Shown here in pieces: positions 1 to 5,196 of a stretch of DNA of 5,318 bases; the first letter of the stretch is position 1, and each line of letters opens with the position of its first letter. Source of the stretch: Opitutia bacterium (GTDB lineage: Bacteria > Verrucomicrobiota > Verrucomicrobiia > Opitutales > UBA953). Position numbers and translations under genes: made by a program. The stretch spans positions 747 to 6,064 of the forward strand of contig DNHH01000052.1 in NCBI GenBank assembly GCA_003485955.1. Reading direction: 5' to 3'. The notes beneath the pieces were generated by a model, which was given only the letters and a program-made list of their open reading frames with translations, ran no database searches and was not told the DNA's origin.

Positions 1-718
1 CCTTCTTGAAGAGAATCCGAGTGCGAACATCACGGCTCAAGAGTTTGCAGAAAATTTCCGTCGGTTGATGCCGCGTCTATACTCAATCTCATCCTCACCT
101 GCGAAGCACCCTGATGAAATTCATCTGACCGTTGCGGTTGTACGTTACCAAACCAATGGACGTAGTCGCGAAGGTGTTTGTTCGACATACCTCGCTGACC
201 GCGCTCGCATGAATCAACCGGATCTACCGGTCTTCGTGGCTAATTCACACTTCGGCCTGCCTGCTGACGATAACATCCCTGTTATCATGGTTGGCCCAGG
301 CACGGGTGTAGCTCCCTTCCGTAGCTTCGTCATGGACCGCGCTACCCGTGGCGCCAAGGGCCCTAATTGGCTGTTCTTTGGCGACCAACGCCGATCCGCA
401 GATTTCCTTTACGAGTCAGAGTGGAACGAGTGGCAGAAATCAGGTGTGCTAACGCGTCTTGATTTGGCCTTCTCGCGCGACCAAGAGCAAAAAATCTACG
501 TCCAAGATCGCATGCGCGAAAATGGTGCAGAGCTTTGGAAGTGGATCTCCGCCGGCGCTTATTTCTATGTTTGCGGTGATGCTAAGCGTATGGCCAAGGA
601 TGTTGATGCCGCCCTTCATGAAATTATCGCCCAGCACGGTGGTATGACGCCTGAGGCAGCAATCGAATACGTTAAACAACTCAAGAAAGACGAACGCTAC
701 CAGCGGGATGTGTATTGA
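1..718 (+). CDS. cysJ: Sulfite reductase (NADPH) flavoprotein alpha subunit-like diflavin reductase, C-terminal part
   Basis: This is the 3' end of a gene that begins upstream of the window. The open frame runs from base 2 and gives 238 residues; the ATG at 68 lies mid-domain and is not the start. Numbering from the first visible codon, the FAD-binding motif RLYSISSSP is at residues 25-33, GVCSTYLADR at 58-67, the NADPH-binding glycine motif GPGTGVAPFRSF at 98-109, SRDQ at 158-161, YVQDR at 166-170, YVCGDAKRMAKDV at 189-201, and the C-terminus RYQRDVY at 232-238. Motif order and ending match the ferredoxin-NADP-reductase-like half of CysJ, which passes electrons from NADPH through FAD and FMN to the sulfite reductase hemoprotein in assimilatory sulfate reduction. 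The N-terminal flavodoxin (FMN) domain, if present, is outside the window, so another diflavin reductase of the P450-reductase family cannot be fully excluded. Repeat element A follows the stop by two bases. Confidence 0.85.
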   Translation, partial: LLEENPSANITAQEFAENFRRLMPRLYSISSSPAKHPDEIHLTVAVVRYQTNGRSREGVCSTYLADRARMNQPDLPVFVANSHFGLPADDNIPVIMVGPGTGVAPFRSFVMDRATRGAKGPNWLFFGDQRRSADFLYESEWNEWQKSGVLTRLDLAFSRDQEQKIYVQDRMRENGAELWKWISAGAYFYVCGDAKRMAKDVDAALHEIIAQHGGMTPEAAIEYVKQLKKDERYQRDVY

Positions 719-720
719 GA

Positions 721-816
721 GACTAAAGACTAAGGTCTAAGGATTAAGGACTAAAGTCAGGAGACAGTTCTGTCTGAGACAGTCTTGCTTTAGTCTTTAG
801 CCCTTAGGATTTAAGC
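721..816. repeat. Heptad-repeat inverted repeat, element A
   Basis: The left arm (721-756) is five tandem 7-base units: gactaaa, gactaag, gtctaag, gattaag, gactaaa, plus a final g. The right arm (788-816), read on the minus strand, is four units: gcttaaa, tcctaag, ggctaaa, gactaaa, plus g. The arms are complementary in register. The innermost 8 bp (749-756 with 788-795) are perfect; outer units pair with a few mismatches, several of which would be G.U wobbles in RNA. The 31-base spacer (757-787) contains its own small inverted repeats. The element starts two bases after the upstream stop and ends 47 bases before the fabG start. A relative (element B) lies at 3171-3285. No protein is encoded. 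It is probably a dispersed intergenic element; its function is unknown. Confidence 0.8.
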
Positions 817-825
817 TCTTCTTTT
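749..825 (+). terminator. Possible transcription terminator formed by element A
   Basis: The inner arms of element A would form a long hairpin in the transcript leaving the cysJ-like gene. It is followed at 817-825 by a pyrimidine, T-rich stretch (tcttctttt). The stem is AT-rich and the T run is interrupted, so this is not a classical intrinsic terminator. The position just after a stop codon and before a new same-strand operon supports a 3'-end role. Confidence 0.35.
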
Positions 826-863
826 AGTATTCCCCCCGTCGTGCAAATCCCTAGCGATAGAGC

Positions 864-1607
864 ATGCACCTGACTCACACTCCACGCGTTGCCCTCGTTA
901 CAGGCGCTGGCCGCGGTATCGGTAAAGCGATTGCGGAACGTCTCGCGGCACATGGGCACACGGTGCTCTGTGTTGCGAAGTCAGATAGCTGTGTGGCGGT
1001 TGCCAATGACATCCTTGCGAAAGGTGGTAAGGCTAAGGCTTACAAAGTTGATGTCTCGGATTCGGTAGCAGTCGCTGCTGCTTGTGAGCAAATCAACGCA
1101 GAGCATGGAGCGGTCGAAATTTTAGTGAACAACGCGGGTATCACACGCGATAAGTTGGTCATGGCGATGTCGGACCAAGAGTGGAATGAAGTTATCTCCA
1201 CCAATCTTTCGTCTGCATTTTATTGGGTGAAAGGTTTAGTGCGCCCGATGACCAAAAAGCGTTGGGGTCGCATTATTAGCATCTCGTCCGTCACCGGCGT
1301 TCAAGGAAATGCCGGGCAAGCTAACTACGCTGCGGCTAAAGCAGGCCTCCATGGATTGACCATGACACTCGCTCGTGAGTTAGCCGGTCGTACGATTACG
1401 GCGAATGCGGTCGCACCCGGCTTTATTACGACCGACATGACCGAGGTCCTGCCCGAGGAGGTTAAGGCTAAGATTCTTGAATATATCCCCCTAAAGCGAT
1501 TCGGCACTGTGACCGATATTGCCGCAATGGTGGACTATTTAGCCTCTGAAGAAGGGGGTTATATCACCGGTCAGGTGTTTTCAGTTGACGGGGGGATGGC
1601 CATTTGA
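864..1607 (+). CDS. fabG: 3-oxoacyl-[acyl-carrier-protein] reductase FabG
   Basis: A 247-residue classical short-chain dehydrogenase, the usual length for FabG. It reduces 3-oxoacyl-ACP to (R)-3-hydroxyacyl-ACP with NADPH in the fatty-acid elongation cycle, in the cytoplasm and normally as a tetramer. Visible motifs are the nucleotide-binding TGAGRGIG at residues 13-20, with Arg17 consistent with NADPH preference; NNAG at 89-92; Asn114; catalytic Ser142 in the SSV segment; and Tyr155 and Lys159 in YAAAK. The segment GQANYAAAKAGL (151-162) and the PGFITTDMT motif (185-193) are typical of true FabG rather than general SDRs. The ATG at 864 is the first possible start, because an in-frame TAG lies at 858-860. 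No Shine-Dalgarno sequence is evident. acpP begins 30 nt downstream, as in the conserved fabG-acpP-fabF order. Confidence 0.95.
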   Translation: MHLTHTPRVALVTGAGRGIGKAIAERLAAHGHTVLCVAKSDSCVAVANDILAKGGKAKAYKVDVSDSVAVAAACEQINAEHGAVEILVNNAGITRDKLVMAMSDQEWNEVISTNLSSAFYWVKGLVRPMTKKRWGRIISISSVTGVQGNAGQANYAAAKAGLHGLTMTLARELAGRTITANAVAPGFITTDMTEVLPEEVKAKILEYIPLKRFGTVTDIAAMVDYLASEEGGYITGQVFSVDGGMAI

Positions 1608-1637
1608 CACCCCAAAACCTGTAAATAACTACTTCCC

Positions 1638-1883
1638 ATGGCCGAAAACATCGAAAAACGCGTTAAGGACATCATCGTCAAGCAGTTGGGCGTAAATGCC
1701 GAACAGCTCACCGCAACCGCCAGCTTCCAGGGTGATCTGAAGGCTGACTCTCTCGACCTCGTCGAGATGATCATGGCTTTTGAGGAAGAGTTCGGCATCG
1801 ACTCTATTCCTGAAGAGAAGGCCGCCTCCATGAAGACTGTCGGCGACGCCGTCACCTTCATCTCGGCTAACGCTAAGAAGTAA
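1638..1883 (+). CDS. acpP: Acyl carrier protein
   Basis: An 81-residue acidic four-helix acyl carrier protein. Ser38 in the DSLD motif (37-40) is the expected 4'-phosphopantetheine attachment site, followed by the recognition helix DLVEMIMAFEEEFG. AcpP carries all acyl intermediates between the FAS II enzymes and also supplies acyl chains for phospholipid and lipid A synthesis. After EEEF the sequence reads GIDSIPEE, one residue longer than the DTEIPDEE of E. coli AcpP, which slightly lengthens the loop before helix III. Codons are strongly biased to C-ending forms (gtc, atc, gac, ctc, ttc) and aag, as expected for an abundant protein. The start ATG is preceded by a pyrimidine-rich ttccc and no Shine-Dalgarno; an in-frame TAA sits at 1626-1628. 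It lies between fabG and fabF, 30 and 28 nt away. Confidence 0.97.
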   Translation: MAENIEKRVKDIIVKQLGVNAEQLTATASFQGDLKADSLDLVEMIMAFEEEFGIDSIPEEKAASMKTVGDAVTFISANAKK

Positions 1884-1911
1884 TTCTTCGCGGGGCTTAC
1901 GCCCTGCAACC

Positions 1912-3165
1912 GTGAGCGAGCAACGCAACAGTCGCCGAGTGGTCGTAACAGGCATCGGATGCTTGACGGCACTCGGTCCTGACACCGCTTCATTCTGGGA
2001 TGGCCTCTTGAAGGGTCGTTCGGGAATCGCGCGGATCACGCGTTTCGACCCAGCAGACTTCCCATCCAAAGTTGGCGGTGAAGTTAAAGACTTCGATCCT
2101 GCTCAACACATGGACGCCAAAGAGGCGCGCCGTAATGACCGTTATACACAATTAGCAGTAGCTGCTTCGCGCATGGCCGTGAAGGATGCCAATCTTGATA
2201 CCACCAAAATTGATTCCGAAAAGTTTGGCGTGATTATTGGCTCAGGTATCGGCGGTATGGAGACGATTGAGAACCAGGCTCGTGTCCTCATCGAGAAAGG
2301 TCCGAACCGTGTCTCCGCTTTCACCATCCCTTCGCTCATTGCCAATATTGCAGCCGGCGTCGTCGCTATCGAGTTCCAAGCGAAGTCGGTAAACTTTGGT
2401 GTCGTCTCAGCGTGTGCTTCAGGTTCACACGCTCTCGGTGAAGCCCTTCGACATATCCGTGATGGCCATGCCGACATTATGATCGCAGGCGGTTCCGAGG
2501 CTGCCATCACCCGTTTAAGTTACGCGGGCTTCTGTAATATGAAGGCAATGTCTACAGACTTTAACGACACGCCTGAAAAAGCATCCCGTCCTTTTGATAA
2601 ATTGCGCGACGGCTTTGTGATGGGCGAAGGCTCGGGTATTCTCATTCTCGAAACGCTTGAGCACGCCCAAGCACGCGGCGCGCGTATTTATTGTGAGTTC
2701 GTCGGTTATGGTGCGACCTGCGATGCCTATCACATCACCGGACAGGACCAAGAAGGCAAAGGCCTCGCCTTGGCACTCAACCGCGCGCTGACGGAAGCGG
2801 GCATCGACAAGAAAGACGTCAACTACATCAACGCACACGGTACCTCGACGCCAATCAACGACCGTTGTGAGACTTTAGCCATCAAGCGTGTCTTCGGCGA
2901 CTTAGCTCCACAGATTTCGATTTCATCCACAAAGTCGATGACCGGTCACTTGCTCGGTGCAGCTGGCGGCGTGGAAGCAGCTGTTTGCGCACTCTCAATC
3001 CACCACGGTATTATTCCTCCCACAATCAACTACGAGAACCCAGACCCTGATTGTGATTTGGACTATACGCCCAATGTGGCCAAGAAGCGTGAGATTAAAG
3101 TAGCCGCTTCGAATAACCTTGGTTTCGGAGGACACAATGCGACGGTCATCTTCCGACGGCTTTGA
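1912..3165 (+). CDS. fabF: 3-oxoacyl-[acyl-carrier-protein] synthase II (KAS II)
   Basis: A 417-residue thiolase-fold condensing enzyme, close to the usual FabF length. It condenses acyl-ACP with malonyl-ACP, releasing CO2, to elongate the chain by two carbons. The Cys-His-His triad is complete: Cys168 in SACAS (166-170), His309 in NAHGTST (307-313) and His346 in the STKSMTGHLLGAAGG segment (339-353), together with Lys341. The N-terminal RRVVVTGIGCLTALG (8-22) and C-terminal NNLGFGGHNA (401-410) are standard. The intact Cys separates it from decarboxylating chain-length-factor homologues. The start is taken as GTG at 1912 because no in-frame ATG lies between it and the acpP stop and the N-terminus then has family length. 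No Shine-Dalgarno sequence is seen. It is the last gene of the fabG-acpP-fabF unit; element B begins five bases after its stop. Confidence 0.95.
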   Translation: MSEQRNSRRVVVTGIGCLTALGPDTASFWDGLLKGRSGIARITRFDPADFPSKVGGEVKDFDPAQHMDAKEARRNDRYTQLAVAASRMAVKDANLDTTKIDSEKFGVIIGSGIGGMETIENQARVLIEKGPNRVSAFTIPSLIANIAAGVVAIEFQAKSVNFGVVSACASGSHALGEALRHIRDGHADIMIAGGSEAAITRLSYAGFCNMKAMSTDFNDTPEKASRPFDKLRDGFVMGEGSGILILETLEHAQARGARIYCEFVGYGATCDAYHITGQDQEGKGLALALNRALTEAGIDKKDVNYINAHGTSTPINDRCETLAIKRVFGDLAPQISISSTKSMTGHLLGAAGGVEAAVCALSIHHGIIPPTINYENPDPDCDLDYTPNVAKKREIKVAASNNLGFGGHNATVIFRRL

Positions 3166-3170
3166 TCCGA

Positions 3171-3285
3171 GCTTAAGGACTAAAGACTAAGGACTAAAGC
3201 TTAAGGGCGGTAAGAAGACTAAAGGGCTTAAGTCCGTTGGTAGTTCTAACTGCACGGTTCTTCCTTTAGTCTTTAGCCCTTAAGC
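3171..3285. repeat. Heptad-repeat inverted repeat, element B
   Basis: The left arm (3171-3205) is five tandem 7-base units: gcttaag, gactaaa, gactaag, gactaaa, gcttaag. After an 11-base interruption come another gactaaa (3217-3223) and a gcttaag (3226-3232). The right arm (3264-3285), read on the minus strand, is gcttaag, ggctaaa, gactaaa, g. Pairing 3171-3192 with 3264-3285 gives about 22 bp with one mismatch and one position that would be G.U in RNA. Bases 3264-3282 are identical to 788-806 of element A (19 nt). The spacer contains a smaller hairpin, ccgt (3234-3237) with acgg (3254-3257), plus an inner agt/act stem. No coding content is seen in the 141-nt gap it occupies. Confidence 0.8.
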
Positions 3286-3300
3286 ATTCGTCTCTATTCT
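3171..3300 (+). terminator. Possible transcription terminator formed by element B
   Basis: The long stem of element B follows the fabF stop directly, and a T-rich stretch (tctctattctttt, 3291-3303) follows a few bases after the right arm, as in element A. The T tract is interrupted and offset from the stem, so the call is tentative. It would end the fab transcript before the separate SDR gene at 3307. Confidence 0.35.
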
Positions 3301-3306
3301 TTTCCC

Positions 3307-4005
3307 ATGCCCATCGCCCTCATCACCGGTACGTCGCGTGGTATTGGCAAAGCACTGGCGGAACGTCTGCTGCAAGAAGGTTGGACGGTTGAGGGTTGCT
3401 CGCGCGGCGAAACTTCTTTGACGCACGCTCGCTATACGCACCGTCAAGTCGACGTGTCCGACGAGGTAGCGGTTACAGATTATGTGAATGATGTGGTTCG
3501 GCGCCATGATCGCATTGATGCCTTGGTGAATAACGCAGGTGGTGCAGCCATGAATGCTTTCGTGCTAACGCCGGGTTCCGTTGCCGAGTCCCTTATGCGA
3601 CAAAATTATCTCAGCACTTTTTTGCTTTCGCGTGAAGTGGCCAAAGTGATGGTGCGTCAGCGTGGTGGCTCAATTGTGAATCTTTCCACTGTAGCGGTGC
3701 CCTTAGCACTCGAAGGCGAAGCGGCTTATGTCGCGAGTAAGGCGGCCGTCGAAGCATTGACGCGTGTACTCGCCATCGAATTAGCTCCACATGGCATCCG
3801 TGTGAATGCTGTTGGTCCTGGACCAGTTGATACTGCTTTGACCCGCAGTGTCCCTGCGGCAAAATTGGCTGCGTTGCGGGAACGTATGGGGCTTAAGCAG
3901 TCGGTCACCATGGGTCAGGTAGCAGATGCTATCTGTGCCTTTTTAAGCCCTGAATCGAGTGCGACGGGGCAGGTGACCTATGTTGGGCTACCCAAGGGCT
4001 CCTGA
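3307..4005 (+). CDS. FabG-like short-chain dehydrogenase/reductase, substrate unknown
   Basis: A 232-residue Rossmann-fold SDR, predicted NAD(P)H-dependent oxidoreductase. The cofactor motif TGTSRGIG is at residues 7-14, with Arg11 suggesting NADPH. NNAG is at 75-78, Asn100 is the tetrad Asn, and Tyr141 and Lys145 lie in YVASK. The catalytic-serine segment reads NLSTVAVPL: counting 13 residues back from Tyr141, as in FabG, lands on Thr128, with Ser127 beside it. The STVAVPL-LEGEA style resembles SDRs I have seen in acyl or surface-polysaccharide clusters, which is recollection only. The C-terminus ends VTYVGLPKGS instead of the FabG VDGG ending, and the protein is 15 residues shorter than the FabG in this window. 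It is separated from fabF by 141 nt and element B, so it is probably a separate transcription unit. The start ATG lacks a Shine-Dalgarno and shares the local context ttcccatg with acpP. True FabG activity is possible but not established. Confidence 0.85.
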   Translation: MPIALITGTSRGIGKALAERLLQEGWTVEGCSRGETSLTHARYTHRQVDVSDEVAVTDYVNDVVRRHDRIDALVNNAGGAAMNAFVLTPGSVAESLMRQNYLSTFLLSREVAKVMVRQRGGSIVNLSTVAVPLALEGEAAYVASKAAVEALTRVLAIELAPHGIRVNAVGPGPVDTALTRSVPAAKLAALRERMGLKQSVTMGQVADAICAFLSPESSATGQVTYVGLPKGS

Positions 4006-4020
4006 GGCCTTTTTAGGCCT
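4005..4020. terminator. Short hairpin between convergent genes, possible bidirectional terminator
   Basis: Two copies of the palindromic hexamer aggcct flank four T residues, giving a 6-bp stem with a 4-base loop. It begins on the last base of the SDR stop codon and contains the TAA stop (4013-4015) of the minus-strand gene. A further agggcct follows at 4026-4032. The T tract downstream on the plus strand is only tattt, so termination strength is uncertain. Confidence 0.4.
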
Positions 4021-4534
4021 TATTTAGGGCCTTTAGCCAGGTCTCGGCCTCAAGGGTAACTCCCCATTGGCGTAGACCGGCTTCAATTTGGGCTAATGAC
4101 GGTTCGACCACGGCATGCTTGGGGTCGTTAGGCAGTTCGGGACGTGCGGCTCGGGCTAGGGCCCAGCCTGCCCAAGCTCGCCAACTTTTGATCTCTGCAC
4201 GTTCGCCGCGTACCCGATCGGCAAGGTGTTGGTAATGCACCCGCGCATTGCCTGTAAATGTTCCGCCGGTGTCTTGGGCGATCATCCAACGGATCACCGC
4301 ATACGGCATTGGGTGTTCCGTGAGGATGGCGTGTCCGCTGGGTAAGTCGCAGTAAAGTGCACGGTCGACGGCGAGCAACGCACGAGCCGGTAAATTTTCC
4401 TGCCAGAGTTGTTGGCCATACTCTAAGCAACACCGATAAAGCTCTGGTCCGTTTTCTGACTTTAGTGCTTCAAGGTCACGCCACGAAAGTCGTCGTGTGG
4501 CGTCAGGTAAAAGCGGACAAGCAGACGGCGTCAC
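4013..4534 (-). CDS. Uncharacterised Trp-rich helical protein, about 173 residues
   Basis: I cannot assign a named family. The frame is open from an ATG at 4672, but its first 45 codons overlap the well-supported end of the MBL hydrolase gene in another frame and look like out-of-frame translation. The GTG at 4534 lies two bases after that gene's TGA (tgagcgtg) and is the better start. The resulting protein (MTPSACPLLP...) has no signal peptide or membrane segment and looks mainly alpha-helical and soluble. It has eight Trp, several in the cluster KSWRAWAGWALARAARPEL, followed by a Pro/Asp-rich stretch PNDPKH. An earlier segment (LYRCCLEYGQQLWQENLPARALLAVDRALY) resembles one TPR-like helical hairpin, but no clear repeat follows. 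Tight spacing suggests translation coupled to the MBL gene. The reading frame is probably real because it stays open and shows a sensible amino-acid mix. Confidence 0.7.
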   Translation of the reverse strand: MTPSACPLLPDATRRLSWRDLEALKSENGPELYRCCLEYGQQLWQENLPARALLAVDRALYCDLPSGHAILTEHPMPYAVIRWMIAQDTGGTFTGNARVHYQHLADRVRGERAEIKSWRAWAGWALARAARPELPNDPKHAVVEPSLAQIEAGLRQWGVTLEAETWLKALNKA

Positions 4535-4536
4535 GC

Positions 4537-5196
4537 TCAGGCGGGTTTCGCGTAAGGATTCGAAGACTTCTCGACACCGACCGTCGTGGTGTCGCCATGC
4601 CCAGGCAAAAGATGCGTATCGTCGGGCAGGGTGTAAATACGTGTACGGATAGATTGGAGTAATTGATTCCAATTACCACCGGGTAGATCCGTACGACCGA
4701 CGGAGTTTTTAAAAATCGCGTCACCGACGAAACACACTTTTTCCTGGGCGTTGTAAAAAAGAATACTCCCGGGGCAATGTCCAGGCACGTGGCGGATTTC
4801 AAAGGTCAGCCCTAGTGCCTCGACGGTGTCGCCTTCATCAACCCAGCGGTCAACCTTGGTTGAGCGAAAATCTTCGTCTGTGAGCCAAGGTAGCATCGAC
4901 TGGTAGCGCGTACGCACGGTCTCGATTTGTTCGATGGGGATTTGATCGGCGAGGTGGGCAATGATTTTACAGCCTGCAGTTTTGAAATCAGCGGCATCGC
5001 ACATGTGATCCCAATGTCCATGGGTGATGAACAGATGCGTTGGGATGAGTCCGCGGGCTTTAATTTCCCCGAGTAAATTTTCACCTGCACCTTTAGGCGC
5101 GTCGACCACGACACACTCCTTGCTGCCTTCAGCAGTTAAGAGATAAGCGTTGGTCTCAAAAGGGCCGAGGTGGACGGCTTCGATGCGCAGGTTCAT
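4537..5196 (-). CDS. MBL-fold metallohydrolase, glyoxalase II / YcbL type
   Basis: A 219-residue metallo-beta-lactamase-fold hydrolase. The complete metal-binding set is visible: HGHWDH at residues 59-64 (His59, His61, Asp63, His64), His140 in VPGH, Asp159 in GDA and His200 in PGHG. The GRTDLPGG segment (167-174) and the ending SSNPYAKPA are typical of the glyoxalase-II-like YcbL branch, which lacks the extra C-terminal glutathione-binding domain of full GloB; the length agrees with that branch. Members hydrolyse thioesters such as S-lactoylglutathione, but the natural substrate here is not known, and persulfide-dioxygenase-like enzymes are related. No signal peptide is seen, so it is cytoplasmic. 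Its ATG overlaps the stop of the upstream thioesterase gene (ATGA) and the next gene begins two bases after its own stop, so it is the middle gene of an operon. Confidence 0.9.
   Translation of the reverse strand: MNLRIEAVHLGPFETNAYLLTAEGSKECVVVDAPKGAGENLLGEIKARGLIPTHLFITHGHWDHMCDAADFKTAGCKIIAHLADQIPIEQIETVRTRYQSMLPWLTDEDFRSTKVDRWVDEGDTVEALGLTFEIRHVPGHCPGSILFYNAQEKVCFVGDAIFKNSVGRTDLPGGNWNQLLQSIRTRIYTLPDDTHLLPGHGDTTTVGVEKSSNPYAKPA

Noticed and set aside
449..679. Small frames on both strands inside the CysJ-like gene
   Set aside because: They overlap the conserved NADPH-binding region of the flavoprotein and have no independent support.
721..816. Short tandem repeats that could suggest a CRISPR array
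   Set aside because: Units are 7 bases with no unique spacers of 25-40 bases between them, and the arrangement is an inverted pair; no cas genes are present.
817..863. A sigma-70 promoter for fabG (tagtat at 825-830 as a -10)
   Set aside because: No acceptable -35 box is found at 16-18 bases upstream, so the match is not above chance.
1571..2069. Two long minus-strand open frames antisense to acpP and the start of fabF
   Set aside because: They are shadows of strongly supported genes with high codon bias; their translations show no recognisable domain.
719..3306. The heptad elements as ends of a composite transposon carrying the fab genes
   Set aside because: No transposase, no clear target-site duplication, and the enclosed genes are essential housekeeping genes in conserved order.
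4357..4662. Plus-strand 101-residue frame and a minus-strand frame at 4128-4433 overlapping the 173-residue gene
   Set aside because: Composition is rich in Arg/Thr and low in coherent secondary structure, as expected for out-of-frame reading; the minus-strand frame ending at 4013 explains the region and fits operon spacing.
4535..4672. N-terminal extension of the uncharacterised protein from the ATG at 4672
   Set aside because: It overlaps the conserved PGHG and NPYAKPA end of the MBL hydrolase in another frame; GTG at 4534 fits better.
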